64,000 bases of DNA from Flavobacteriales bacterium (GTDB lineage Bacteria > Bacteroidota > Bacteroidia > NS11-12g > UBA9320). Position 1 is the stretch's first letter. Each line of letters opens with the position of its first letter. The notes under the pieces were generated by a model that worked only from the letters and a program-made list of their open reading frames with translations, did not search any database and was not told the DNA's origin. This document shows, piece by piece, positions 27,508 to 35,903 of the stretch. The position numbers and the translations under genes were made by a program. Where the stretch lies: the NCBI GenBank assembly GCA_020635435.1, contig JACJZU010000001.1, forward strand, positions 434,001 through 498,000, given 5' to 3'.

Positions 27508-28449
27508 CTAATCCGGAAGTGGTGGAATGCGCGTCAAAGGTACATTAAAATCTGCCTCCAACATCCTAAGATAATTCAGATATCTGAAATTGGCTATTTT
27601 TCCTTGTTCTACGGCGGTTTGAACACCACATCTCGGCTCATTTACATGCAAACAGGTGTTGAATGCACAGTTCTCGAGGTGTGGTAAAAAGTCGGGACTG
27701 TAGTGACTCAACTCCCACGCTTCCATTTCAGCCAAACCGAATTCCCTTATTCCGGGAGTATCGATCAAGTAGGTATTGTTATCGACAGTAAAACTCTCGG
27801 CATGCGTGGTGGTGTGCCGACCTTTATTCAATGCTCCGCTTATCGCAGCCACACGCTGTTTGCTTTCACCCAGTATACAGTTTATAAGGGTTGATTTCCC
27901 GACACCCGAATGCCCGAAAAGCAGACTTGTTTTGCCTTGGATCAACTCCATGAATTCTTGAGGAACTCCTGATTCTATTAATGCTGTCAAAAGTACCGGC
28001 ATACCCAGACTTGAATACACCTGTGTCCATTCATTCAAGATTGACTTATGCTTTTCGGAACACAGATCCACCTTGTTAATAACTAGTGCCGGCTGTATCC
28101 CGAAACTGAAACAACTGACCAGGAATCGATCGATGAAACCTGTGCTCGTTCTGGGCGAATGTATGGTAGCGATAACCACCGCCAGATCTAAATTGGATGC
28201 CACGATATGGAATTGTTTGTCCATTCGGCTGGCTTTGCGGATGAGATAGTTCTGCCGATCGTAGATCTCCTCGATCATCCAATCTTCTCCACTTTGCTCA
28301 ATTCGGACCCAATCGCCCACAGCTACCGGGTTGGTGATCCCCTCAATTTCCTGCTTGAATCGGCCGGGTAAACGACAATTCACGGCCTCATCGGATTCCG
28401 TTCTCACAATATACCAACTTCCCGTGGATCGGATTACGCGGGCCTTCAT
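27508..28449 (-). CDS. rsgA: Ribosome small-subunit-dependent GTPase A
   Basis: A 313-residue circularly permuted GTPase that helps mature the 30S ribosomal subunit. An OB fold (residues about 1-70) is followed by the permuted GTPase motifs in the order G4 (VINKVDLC), G1 (GHSGVGKSTLIN) and G3 (DTPGIREFG). The C-terminal zinc-binding region NCAFNTCLHVNEPRCGV supplies Cys and His ligands. Length is standard. It is the last gene of a minus-strand run, 4 bases after metF, so probably co-transcribed with it. Confidence 0.97.
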   Translation of the reverse strand: MKARVIRSTGSWYIVRTESDEAVNCRLPGRFKQEIEGITNPVAVGDWVRIEQSGEDWMIEEIYDRQNYLIRKASRMDKQFHIVASNLDLAVVIATIHSPRTSTGFIDRFLVSCFSFGIQPALVINKVDLCSEKHKSILNEWTQVYSSLGMPVLLTALIESGVPQEFMELIQGKTSLLFGHSGVGKSTLINCILGESKQRVAAISGALNKGRHTTTHAESFTVDNNTYLIDTPGIREFGLAEMEAWELSHYSPDFLPHLENCAFNTCLHVNEPRCGVQTAVEQGKIANFRYLNYLRMLEADFNVPLTRIPPLPD

Positions 28450-28453
28450 CGGA

Positions 28454-29407
28454 TCAGAACAACTGTGAGGCGATGCGCTTTACCGTATCGCTTTGACCCA
28501 TCGTATAGAAATGGAGAACAGGTGCCCCCTCTGCGATAAGGCGCTTACATTGTTCAACACACCATTCGATCCCGATCTCCTTCACTTCATCGTCATTCCG
28601 GGCGCGTTCAACTTCTGTGCACAGGTCTTCCGGTATGTCGATGTTGAAGGTCTGGGGCAAGGAATAGAGCTGACTTTTTCGCGTCAGTGGCTTTATTCCC
28701 GGTATGATCGGTACATCGATGCCCATATCCCGACATTTCCGCACGAAACTCAGATACTTTTCCGTATCGAAGAACATCTGTGTAGTAAGGAATGATGCCC
28801 CGGCCTCCACTTTGCGCTTTAAAAAATTGAGGTCGCTCTGCTGGTTCGGTGCATCGATGTGTTTCTCCGGGTAGGCAGCTGCCCCGATACAGAAATTGGT
28901 GGGTGTGGGATTACTCAGCTCCAGATCGAGGTAGATACCTTTATTCATGTTGTCGATCTGATAGATGAGATCGAGGGAATTCTTATTCCCTTCCTTCTCA
29001 GGTACGAATGTCTTGTCCCCTTTTCGGTTGTCACCGCGCAGCGCTAATACATTCTCGATCCCCAGGAAATGCAGATCGATCAGCGCATTTTCCGTCTCAT
29101 CCTTTGTAAACCCTCCGCAGATCAGATGTGGTACCGTTTCCACCTGATACTTGTTCTTTATGGCAGCACAGATGGCAACTGTTCCCGGCCTCTTACGGAT
29201 CGATATGCGATTGTAACTGCCATCCGGTCTCTCGCGCATCACGTATTCCTCGCGATGATACGTAACATCGATGAATGCGGGACCAAACTCCATGAGCGGA
29301 TCTATGGCGGCATATAAGGATTCAATGCCCCGCCCTTTAACAGGAGGAAGCAGTTCGAACGAAAACAATGGCCGTTTCGCCGAATGGATCGCTTCAGTTA
29401 ATTTCAT
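28454..29407 (-). CDS. metF: 5,10-methylenetetrahydrofolate reductase
   Basis: A 317-residue FAD-dependent TIM-barrel enzyme that reduces 5,10-methylenetetrahydrofolate to the 5-methyl form used for methionine synthesis. Seen are SFELLPPVKGRG near the N-terminus (with the catalytic Glu), FIDVTYHREEY, ENVLALRGDNRKGD, GASFLTTQMFFD and IPGIKPLT, all family hallmarks. The insert LDLIYQIDNMNKGIYLDLEL is typical of Bacteroidota forms. It overlaps neither neighbour, lying 4 bases from rsgA and 11 from the M28 peptidase gene. No S-adenosylmethionine or cobalamin riboswitch was recognised upstream, consistent with its place inside a longer transcript. Confidence 0.97.
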   Translation of the reverse strand: MKLTEAIHSAKRPLFSFELLPPVKGRGIESLYAAIDPLMEFGPAFIDVTYHREEYVMRERPDGSYNRISIRKRPGTVAICAAIKNKYQVETVPHLICGGFTKDETENALIDLHFLGIENVLALRGDNRKGDKTFVPEKEGNKNSLDLIYQIDNMNKGIYLDLELSNPTPTNFCIGAAAYPEKHIDAPNQQSDLNFLKRKVEAGASFLTTQMFFDTEKYLSFVRKCRDMGIDVPIIPGIKPLTRKSQLYSLPQTFNIDIPEDLCTEVERARNDDEVKEIGIEWCVEQCKRLIAEGAPVLHFYTMGQSDTVKRIASQLF

Positions 29408-29418
29408 ATTCGGCTAAC

Positions 29419-31131
29419 CTAAAATTGTACCTCCAATTCCACAACTTCACCTTGCCGGTTCACTTGCATTTTCGTTCGAACACCTTCTTCAAGCTCACCC
29501 AGGATCTTCATATAATCCTGAATGGCTTTTACCGAACTACCGTTCAGTGATATGATGATATCGCCTGCCTGCAAGCCCGCCAACGCTCCGGGTTTCCCTT
29601 CTTTAACACCATCAACACGAACTCCCTCGCCATCGAAAACATAGTCCGGGATTATACCGAGCGTCACTTTGAAGCTGCGCCGTTGATTAGCATCGTCATC
29701 CTTGGTTTTGGTGAATGTCATCTTCTCCCGTCCGTTGATCAAACGCAGGTAATCCTTCATGAACTGGAGCACGCGAACCTCTCCTACCATGTTAAGGTGC
29801 TCAATATCGTCGTCCGGTTTGTGATAATATTTATGCTGTCCGGTAAAGAAATGAACGCTGGGAATATTGCTAAGATAAAAGGATGTATGATCTGAAGCTC
29901 CGATACCGCTGGCTGTAGTTTTGATCTTATCGATGCCGTACGCATCCTTTTCCAACTCCTGGATGCCCTCCAACCAAAACGGCGAGCTGCCCACTCCATT
30001 GATTATGAGTGTTTTATGATTAGAATCGAGCATCCCAACCATATCCATGTTCAACATACAATTCACCTGATCCAAAGGCATTGGAAAATGTTCGATCAAA
30101 TACTTTGAGCCCAATAAACCCATCTCCTCACCACTGAAAGCCGCAAACAGGTAGTTGTAGTTCCTGTTCCATTTGCGCTTCTTTTTGAAAGTTCGGGCCA
30201 GTTCCAACAAACCCGCGCTTCCACTGGCATTATCATCAGCACCGTTATGTATGTCATTACTCTCGGCGCTCAGGGAACCACCGTGCTCGCCCCTGCCGAG
30301 ATGATCATGGTGTGCACCGATCACGACCGTATATTTTGCTCCATTATCTACGAAACCAAGTACGTTATGTCCCCTGTCTGCATCCGTGATCACTCGCACC
30401 TGAATTTCAACATTTCCTTGAGGTGCTGCAGATTGTGCACTTCGCATCACATAGAAAACTGGAACAGAAGATGCTTGCATTTTGGTGCTCAATTCGCCAG
30501 AGATCTCCTCCATGTTCTTGTCGTTGGTCCAGAAAAGTACTGCAACCGCCCCGCTCTTAATGGCCTGATCCACACGGATCTGAGTGCCGTGATAGGCCGA
30601 CCATTTCGAATGTGGATGGATACCATCCGGGCTGCTTGCGTTGATAACAGCTACTTTGCCCTTCAGATCTTTCCCTTCAAAATCGTTGCGTTCGGCACTA
30701 TTGATCCCATAACCGCAATCGACCGCTTCCCCTTGAACCGATGCGTTGTTCGAAGAATACGAAATGGGATAGAACTCACTATTTATAGCATAGGTTCGAT
30801 CTCCGATCTTCAACTTACAACCCGAGGCGTCGGCTATCCTCAGAGTTACAACATCAAAAGGCTGGAGGTAGCTTCCCTCTATTCCCAGGGGCTTCAGTCC
30901 CAGCTTTTCAAATTCAGCTGCCAAATAATCGGCACTCATTTTTTCACCCTGAGAACCGGTACTTCGACCCTCCAATTGGTCTGATGAAAGGTAGGCTATA
31001 TGCTCATAAAGCCGCTTTGCCGCGCGCTTTTCCTTCCATTTCACCTTTTGAGCCTCTGCCTGTGTTGCTGCTGTCAATAAAAGACTCAACAGCAATGCGT
31101 TTCGAAATATCCGTGCTATTTGTTTTGTCAT
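29419..31131 (-). CDS. Exported M28 metallopeptidase with PA and PDZ domains
   Basis: A 570-residue zinc aminopeptidase-like enzyme with a signal peptide (ALLLSLLLTAATQAEAQ). The order is M28 N-terminal part, an inserted PA domain (about 105-225, with KGKVAVINAS and GAVAVLFWTND), then the catalytic core with zinc ligands in GAHHDHLG, HNGADDNASGS, FSGEEMGLLGS, LNMDMVGML and HKPDDDIEHLN, and a C-terminal PDZ domain (about 475-570: GALAGLQAGDIIISLNG). The ATG at 31131 was chosen; a TTG at 31143 would overlap the upstream gene. It would act in the periplasm or outside on peptides. The PDZ could regulate or recruit substrate. Confidence 0.92.
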   Translation of the reverse strand: MTKQIARIFRNALLLSLLLTAATQAEAQKVKWKEKRAAKRLYEHIAYLSSDQLEGRSTGSQGEKMSADYLAAEFEKLGLKPLGIEGSYLQPFDVVTLRIADASGCKLKIGDRTYAINSEFYPISYSSNNASVQGEAVDCGYGINSAERNDFEGKDLKGKVAVINASSPDGIHPHSKWSAYHGTQIRVDQAIKSGAVAVLFWTNDKNMEEISGELSTKMQASSVPVFYVMRSAQSAAPQGNVEIQVRVITDADRGHNVLGFVDNGAKYTVVIGAHHDHLGRGEHGGSLSAESNDIHNGADDNASGSAGLLELARTFKKKRKWNRNYNYLFAAFSGEEMGLLGSKYLIEHFPMPLDQVNCMLNMDMVGMLDSNHKTLIINGVGSSPFWLEGIQELEKDAYGIDKIKTTASGIGASDHTSFYLSNIPSVHFFTGQHKYYHKPDDDIEHLNMVGEVRVLQFMKDYLRLINGREKMTFTKTKDDDANQRRSFKVTLGIIPDYVFDGEGVRVDGVKEGKPGALAGLQAGDIIISLNGSSVKAIQDYMKILGELEEGVRTKMQVNRQGEVVELEVQF

Positions 31132-31139
31132 GGTACAGA

Positions 31140-31970
31140 TCAATTCAACTCTCCGATCAGCTCGATCAGGTATTTAATGATGAGCAATCCGAGAAGGAGC
31201 GCAAATATAGACAGCAGGTACTTTTCCTGAAGTTTATGAGCGAGTCCGACCCCGAACCTTGACCCGGGAATGATACCGAGCAGTATCGGCAGAACCGCCA
31301 TAAAATCCAGATAACCAACTCGCATGGCACCTGAAAGTCCGCTGATCTCCGGTGTGCTGAGGCCATAAACCAGCAGGAATGGTATTACCATGAATGGGAT
31401 CACGCTTATCGAAATAGCACTGGCCGTTTTTATATCTCTGCCGGCCATTAATTGAAGCAGCGGAATCATGGCTACCCCTCCTCCAAGACCACTAAGTGCT
31501 GAGACCAAACCGGTTATCACACCTATGAAAATATACGTTCCAGGTCGTTCCGGCTTCAGGTCAAGCTCATCTTTTCGCCTTTTCAGAAACGCCCTCCACA
31601 ACGTAAAGAGGAGTGCAACGATAAAACAAACCTTGAATATGGCGCTTCCATACCAATTGAAACCGGTTATCAATCGCGACATAAATGCCCCGCTCAACAT
31701 GGCAGGTACTGCGATCTGTAAAAGAATGCCGGGGAAGAAAAAGCCGCGTTTACGCTGTAAATACGTGGAACTCAAACCAGAAAAGAGTATGGCAAGAAAT
31801 GAATTTGCAAGAATATATCGAACAAGCTCCTCGCCGTGTATCCCCAGTTTTCTATATATATAATCGAAAACCGGAACGAATATGACCCCACCTCCAACTC
31901 CGAGTAATCCCGATAGCGTTCCGCCAAGAACACCAAGGAAGAAAAGGAGGAGCAGCTGAGTAAAATCCAC
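31140..31970 (-). CDS. TauE/SafE family sulfite/anion exporter
   Basis: A 276-residue integral membrane protein of the TSUP family with about eight hydrophobic segments in two related halves. Hallmarks are GGTLSGLLGVGGGVIFVPVF near the N-terminus and the matching ITGLVSALSGLGGGVAMIPL in the second half. Members move sulfite, sulfonates or other small anions, direction often unknown. It starts with GTG, whose first base is shared with the last base of the S41 peptidase stop, indicating translational coupling. The substrate cannot be read from the sequence. Confidence 0.9.
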   Translation of the reverse strand: MDFTQLLLLFFLGVLGGTLSGLLGVGGGVIFVPVFDYIYRKLGIHGEELVRYILANSFLAILFSGLSSTYLQRKRGFFFPGILLQIAVPAMLSGAFMSRLITGFNWYGSAIFKVCFIVALLFTLWRAFLKRRKDELDLKPERPGTYIFIGVITGLVSALSGLGGGVAMIPLLQLMAGRDIKTASAISISVIPFMVIPFLLVYGLSTPEISGLSGAMRVGYLDFMAVLPILLGIIPGSRFGVGLAHKLQEKYLLSIFALLLGLLIIKYLIELIGELN

Positions 31971-33613
31971 TATTTCGAACCTTTCAGAATGGACGCATAA
32001 CGGGTCCTATCCGTGAAAAGAGCCAGTGATTCCCTAATGTCCGGATCATCGTCAAAAGTCGTTTCAACTAGTGCACGATCAAAATAATATCTGCTGGCAA
32101 TGTCCAACTCCAGCAATTCCGTGATCTCTTTTCGGTGACGTTCCAGATCCTGATCCTTGTTCTTCTCGAGCTGACTTTTCACTTGTACGAGGGAACCGGA
32201 GAGTGCCTCCAGATATGCCTCGCTTTCGGCACGATCCTCAAGATGTTGAAGTGCCTTTTCTGTATCGGTTAAGTAGGCATAATCCTTACCCTTTAGAAAA
32301 TCCTTGAAAGCCCTGAAATCATCATCTGAAACATTGAATTGTGCAGGTTCCGGGATCTGATCCTTCGTGTTGCGGTACTGAGTGGCGAAATCGAAGATGA
32401 GTTCTTTTGAAAGCAAAGTTTGCCCGATTTTACTGAGGTCGCGACGCTTAACTTCGATATCCGGGGTAACACCCTCCCCATCTTTGACCGGACGCCCATT
32501 CCGAGTATAGAAGGTATGTTTTAGCGAGTCGGCAACCACGATGGCTTTACCATCCTTTTTATGTGAATAGTCGAGTTTTTGCACACAGCGACCAGAGGGG
32601 ATATAGTATTTGGCCGTGGTGATCTTCATCTGTGTGTTGTATGTCAAGCTCTTCGAACTCTGAACCAGTCCCTTTCCAAAGCTCTTCTCACCGATCACTA
32701 CTCCGCGATCCAGATCCTGTATGGTTCCACTCACGATCTCGGAAGCCGACGCCGACCCTTTATCTACCAGGACGATCAACGGTATTTCCGTATCAACTGG
32801 GCTGTTCAAGGTTTTATAGGTTCGATTATCCGCACGTTCCTTGCTTTTGGTTTGAACAACATCCTCGCCCCGATTGACAAACACATTTACAATATTCACA
32901 GCCTCGTGTAACAAGCCTCCTCCATTTCCTCGCAGATCAAGAATTACCTGCCTGATATCCTTTGTCTTCAAATCGACAAGGGCATCATGGACTTCCTTAC
33001 CCGCATTTGGCGTAAAACCGGTAAGCTTGATATACCCGGTATGCTCATCGATCTTGCCATAATAGGGCACATTCTTGACCTTGATCTGGGCGCGTTCCAT
33101 GTCAACACTCACCTCACCTATTCCAGGTCGGTCAACCTTTACTTTTACAGGAGTTCCGGCAGTTCCCTTGAGCAATTCGTTGAGATCTTTGCTATTCTTA
33201 TTCACCACCGATTTGCCATCTACCTCAATAATATAATCACCAACACGCAGATCATTCAACTGCGCCGGGAATCCCTCATAGGCCTGATCCACCACGATGC
33301 GGCCATTCTTCATTCGGACGGAAACACCAATACCTCCGTAGGAACCGGTTACCTGCAATCGATAGTCTTCCGCCTGTGCCTCACTGTAAAAATTGGTATA
33401 GGGATCCAGTGAAAGCAACATGGCATCTATGGCCTCCTTAATGAGTTCACCGGGCTTCACATCGTCGACATAACTGGTATTAACCTCTTTGTAAACGGCA
33501 GCGAAAATGTCCAGGTTCTTGGAAATTTCGAAGTAATCTTCGGCTTGTTTGAAAGCGAACGTAACACCAAGGAGTAAAAATCCTATGATGAAGATCTTTT
33601 TTCTGTTTTTCAT
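31970..33613 (-). CDS. S41 family carboxyl-terminal processing peptidase
   Basis: A 547-residue periplasmic Ser/Lys protease. An N-terminal signal or anchor (IFIIGFLLLGVTFAF) is followed by an N-terminal helical part, a PDZ domain (about 75-160: GGIGVSVRMKNG, LRVGDYIIEVDG), and the S41 core with the nucleophile in VDKGSASASEIVSG and the lysine in IGEKSFGKGLVQ. The C-terminal domain (about 400-547) is the Bacteroidota type. The ATG at 33613 fits the signal peptide; the frame stays open 66 bases further upstream with no good start. It heads the minus-strand run that continues through tauE, M28, metF and rsgA. Substrates are unknown; C-terminal trimming or quality control is the usual role. Confidence 0.94.
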   Translation of the reverse strand: MKNRKKIFIIGFLLLGVTFAFKQAEDYFEISKNLDIFAAVYKEVNTSYVDDVKPGELIKEAIDAMLLSLDPYTNFYSEAQAEDYRLQVTGSYGGIGVSVRMKNGRIVVDQAYEGFPAQLNDLRVGDYIIEVDGKSVVNKNSKDLNELLKGTAGTPVKVKVDRPGIGEVSVDMERAQIKVKNVPYYGKIDEHTGYIKLTGFTPNAGKEVHDALVDLKTKDIRQVILDLRGNGGGLLHEAVNIVNVFVNRGEDVVQTKSKERADNRTYKTLNSPVDTEIPLIVLVDKGSASASEIVSGTIQDLDRGVVIGEKSFGKGLVQSSKSLTYNTQMKITTAKYYIPSGRCVQKLDYSHKKDGKAIVVADSLKHTFYTRNGRPVKDGEGVTPDIEVKRRDLSKIGQTLLSKELIFDFATQYRNTKDQIPEPAQFNVSDDDFRAFKDFLKGKDYAYLTDTEKALQHLEDRAESEAYLEALSGSLVQVKSQLEKNKDQDLERHRKEITELLELDIASRYYFDRALVETTFDDDPDIRESLALFTDRTRYASILKGSK

Positions 33614-33635
33614 GAATGCTCGATCAGAAATCACA

Positions 33636-33643
33636 CAAAAGTA
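33636..33643 (-). promoter_or_regulatory. Candidate -7 box for the S41-rsgA run
   Basis: The minus strand reads TACTTTTG, matching TAnnTTTG, 22 bases before the S41 ATG. The nearest TTG upstream has a 26-base spacer, a little long. Confidence 0.4.
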
Positions 33644-33968
33644 ACGAAGGGTGAGAGAGTATCTTGTCCCAATCACCAAGTTCCGATTTTCAACTCGTTT
33701 ATTTCGACAACTTTTTGGAAGTAGAACCGGTAAATAAAATGCCGAACAGTGCCATTTTTAGCTAATATCTTGCTTATCAATTACTTACAATTTTTTAGGT
33801 AATAATTTCACGCTAAGTAGAGCTGAACGCGTGCGAGACTAGATAAAACTCTAAAAAATCGCATTTTAAAACATAGAACAAACTGATAGCTATTCAATTG
33901 CCTATAGTTGTCGAGCATATATTCATGTATGTTATTAAAATATTCAAAACACACGACTATTCCCTATA
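33644..33968. other. AT-rich intergenic region without a gene
   Basis: About 325 bases between the S41 promoter and yidD, clearly richer in A and T than the neighbours. No open frame with coding character, no tRNA cloverleaf and no hairpin with T-run was found. It presumably holds the 3' end of the rpmH-rnpA-yidD transcript. Confidence 0.5.
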
Positions 33969-34208
33969 CTATGGCACCGGATCATGTCCATGACCACCCC
34001 AGGGATGACATCGACTTATTCTGCGGATGGCCAGCCACAAACCTTTAAGAGGACCATGCTTGGCTATAGCCTCAATGCTGTATTGCGAACATGTCGGTTG
34101 AAACCGACAGGAATTTGGCAAAAGGGGAGACAGTATCAGTTGATAGATACGAATTGGTATGATTAGAAGCAGACTGAGCAGCTTACCGATTCCCTGCAAC
34201 AAGTTCAT
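33969..34208 (-). CDS. yidD: Membrane protein insertion efficiency factor YidD
   Basis: A 79-residue small protein that assists YidC in inserting inner-membrane proteins. An amphipathic/hydrophobic N-terminal helix (LSLLLIIPIRIYQLIL) precedes the conserved core LLPNSCRFQPTCSQYSIEAI with its cysteines and the C-terminal RISRCHPWGGHGHDPVP. The ATG at 34208 was chosen because it gives the family's usual length; it overlaps the end of rnpA by 26 bases. A longer reading from 34259 would add 17 non-conserved residues inside rnpA. The order rpmH-rnpA-yidD is the common bacterial arrangement; yidC is not adjacent here. Confidence 0.93.
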   Translation of the reverse strand: MNLLQGIGKLLSLLLIIPIRIYQLILSPLLPNSCRFQPTCSQYSIEAIAKHGPLKGLWLAIRRISRCHPWGGHGHDPVP

Positions 34209-34638
34209 GAAAAATTTTCCGGATAGATTTATAGACCTGTTCGAACTCCGGAACATCATGCCCCGTGTAGATCCAAATTACAGAAGAAACACCTTTCAGT
34301 TCATTTTGGTTCGACATTGGTCCAAAACTCAAACGGACCGCCTCTTTCATAAGTCGACGGATACGATTTCTATGAACGGCTCTCTTGAACTTCTTTTTAC
34401 CAACAGAGAATAAAAACTGCGGATATGTAGCATACTCATCTTTCCCAACCAGAGCCATTACGGGAAATGCGAATAGTTTGGAATCGGGATTGGAAAATAC
34501 ACGCTTAATCTCCCGCTCTCTATTCAGGCGAAGCGCTTTGGGAAATGTAAAGGAAATCGTTTCCGGTTCAGATTCCGGAATATTACCCTTTATGTCGTGG
34601 TTCGTCGGAAACACTGAGTTTGTGGCGACCTTTTGCAC
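34183..34638 (-). CDS. rnpA: Ribonuclease P protein component
   Basis: The protein cofactor of RNase P, which matures tRNA 5' ends. The conserved part runs from FPKALRLNREREIKRVF through FLFSVGKKKFKRAVHRNRIRRLMKEAVR, which holds the RNR RNA-binding signature, to a C-terminal IWIYTGHDVPEFEQV helix. The start is uncertain: between the rpmH stop at 34583 and the conserved core there is no ATG, GTG or TTG. The nearest usable starts, GTG at 34638 (151 residues) and GTG at 34614 (143 residues), both lie inside rpmH. The gene therefore overlaps rpmH by 32-56 bases in another frame. Confidence 0.93.
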   Translation of the reverse strand: MQKVATNSVFPTNHDIKGNIPESEPETISFTFPKALRLNREREIKRVFSNPDSKLFAFPVMALVGKDEYATYPQFLFSVGKKKFKRAVHRNRIRRLMKEAVRLSFGPMSNQNELKGVSSVIWIYTGHDVPEFEQVYKSIRKIFHELVAGNR

Positions 34639-34741
34639 GGCGCGCGTTCAAGACTTTGCGACCATTCTTGGTGCTCATGCGCTCACGGAATCCGTGCTTG
34701 TTTCTTCTTTTTCTATTCGAAGGCTGAAACGTTCTTTTCAT
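34583..34741 (-). CDS. rpmH: 50S ribosomal protein L34
   Basis: A 52-residue basic ribosomal protein read on the minus strand from the ATG at 34739-34741: MKRTFQPSNRKRRNKHGFRE, then a middle part ending NARRAKGRHKLSVSDE. The first 44 residues are the universal L34 sequence; the last eight are a Bacteroidota-type tail. Its 3' end overlaps the 5' end of rnpA. A full promoter match lies 55 bases upstream. Confidence 0.97.
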   Translation of the reverse strand: MKRTFQPSNRKRRNKHGFRERMSTKNGRKVLNARRAKGRHKLSVSDEPRHKG

Positions 34742-34795
34742 CGCTGATCTCTTTAATGCGCCTCTTCACAATCCGCGCGGCGTAAAAATGGAGTG

Positions 34796-34825
34796 CAAAA
34801 ATACACAAAAGGATCAATTTTTCAA
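34796..34825 (-). promoter_or_regulatory. Promoter of rpmH-rnpA-yidD
   Basis: On the minus strand TTG (34825-34823) is separated by 19 bases from TATTTTTG (34803-34796), matching the Bacteroidota primary-sigma consensus TTG-N17-23-TAnnTTTG in both parts. It is one of the two best promoter matches in the window. Confidence 0.7.
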
Positions 34826-34930
34826 TTGCTACCCCTTAGTTTTTTAAAATTCCCGGATTGCCTCATAAGCCATGCTAACAGGCGCATTGTGTGATCAATT
34901 TCGGAAGAGATCGAGATCACATTCGGTAGT

Positions 34931-35884
34931 ATGTCATATAACTATATTCGTAGTGAAATGCGTTTCCTTTTGGACATTCCACAAAACGAACTGCCTCTTG
35001 ACGGGAATGATCCTGTATTGAGCGGATTGGATGAATTTCTGCAGTATCCCATCATATCCAATCCACTCATACGCGTTTCCAATCTACTGCTTGCCGTTGC
35101 GATTGTCGTTGGCTCCTATTTACTCCTGTCCTGGATACGCAAGATCATACAGCGATACAGGAAAAAACACGACCTCAGTATTGGTCAGGAGTTGGCATAC
35201 TACCAGCTCACAAAGTACATCGTTGTGCTGCTGGCCTTTATAATGATCCTTGAAGCCCTTAATGTTCAGATCAAGGGAATCCTGGTTGGATCTGCTGCCT
35301 TGCTTGTAGGAGTTGGGTTGGGTTTGCAGCAGCTGTTCAACGATATTGTGAGTGGTTTTTTTCTGCTCATGGAGAATACAATTCGCATCAACGACATCAT
35401 TGAAGTAGATGGCATGGTGAGTAAGGTCCGGGAAATTGGTATCCGAACCTCAAAAGTTGAAAATCGCGACGGCATACTAGTGATCATACCGAACTCCAAG
35501 ATCGTGAGTAATACGGTGATCAATTGGAGCACAAATGGAACCACTACCCGATTCAGTATTAAAATTGGTGTGCATTACGAGAGCGAGGTTCAGAAAGTTA
35601 AGCGGGTGGTACTTGAATGTGCAAAACGACACACAGAGGTGGTGAACTATCCGAAACCCATCTGTCGATTCGTTGATTTCAGCGATTCAGCTCTTGTATT
35701 TGAATTGCTATTCTGGTCTAAGAACCGCTTTCGGGTTGAAGAAGTGAAAAGCGATCTGCGCTACATGTTATTCTCCGAGTTCAGCAAGAATGGAATTCGC
35801 ATTCCATATCCTCAGCGCGACCTCCATATACGGAGCTCCGACATTCATTTCGAGAAAGGCGATCCGCTCAATTTCACACATTGA
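34931..35884 (+). CDS. MscS family mechanosensitive channel
   Basis: A 317-residue small-conductance mechanosensitive channel subunit that opens under membrane tension to release solutes during osmotic downshock. After a 50-residue N-terminal part come three hydrophobic helices: LLLAVAIVVGSYLLLSWI, YIVVLLAFIMILEAL and the pore-lining ILVGSAALLVGVGLGLQQLF. The beta domain follows with FFLLMENTIRINDIIEVDG and ILVIIPNSKIVSNTVINWS, then the C-terminal alpha-beta part. Gly and Ala spacing in the third helix is as expected. It is monocistronic, divergent from rpmH and convergent with the C1 peptidase gene. Confidence 0.94.
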   Translation: MSYNYIRSEMRFLLDIPQNELPLDGNDPVLSGLDEFLQYPIISNPLIRVSNLLLAVAIVVGSYLLLSWIRKIIQRYRKKHDLSIGQELAYYQLTKYIVVLLAFIMILEALNVQIKGILVGSAALLVGVGLGLQQLFNDIVSGFFLLMENTIRINDIIEVDGMVSKVREIGIRTSKVENRDGILVIIPNSKIVSNTVINWSTNGTTTRFSIKIGVHYESEVQKVKRVVLECAKRHTEVVNYPKPICRFVDFSDSALVFELLFWSKNRFRVEEVKSDLRYMLFSEFSKNGIRIPYPQRDLHIRSSDIHFEKGDPLNFTH

Positions 35885-35903
35885 GTGGCAAAAGATTCAT
35901 TGC

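Noticed and set aside
27343..27687. A 114-residue plus-strand open frame upstream of rsgA's end
   Set aside because: Half of it is antisense to rsgA zinc-site codons, and the rest lies in AT-rich promoter DNA.
31131..31143. Longer M28 peptidase starting at TTG 31143
   Set aside because: It would overlap the tauE stop and adds four residues before a good ATG and signal peptide.
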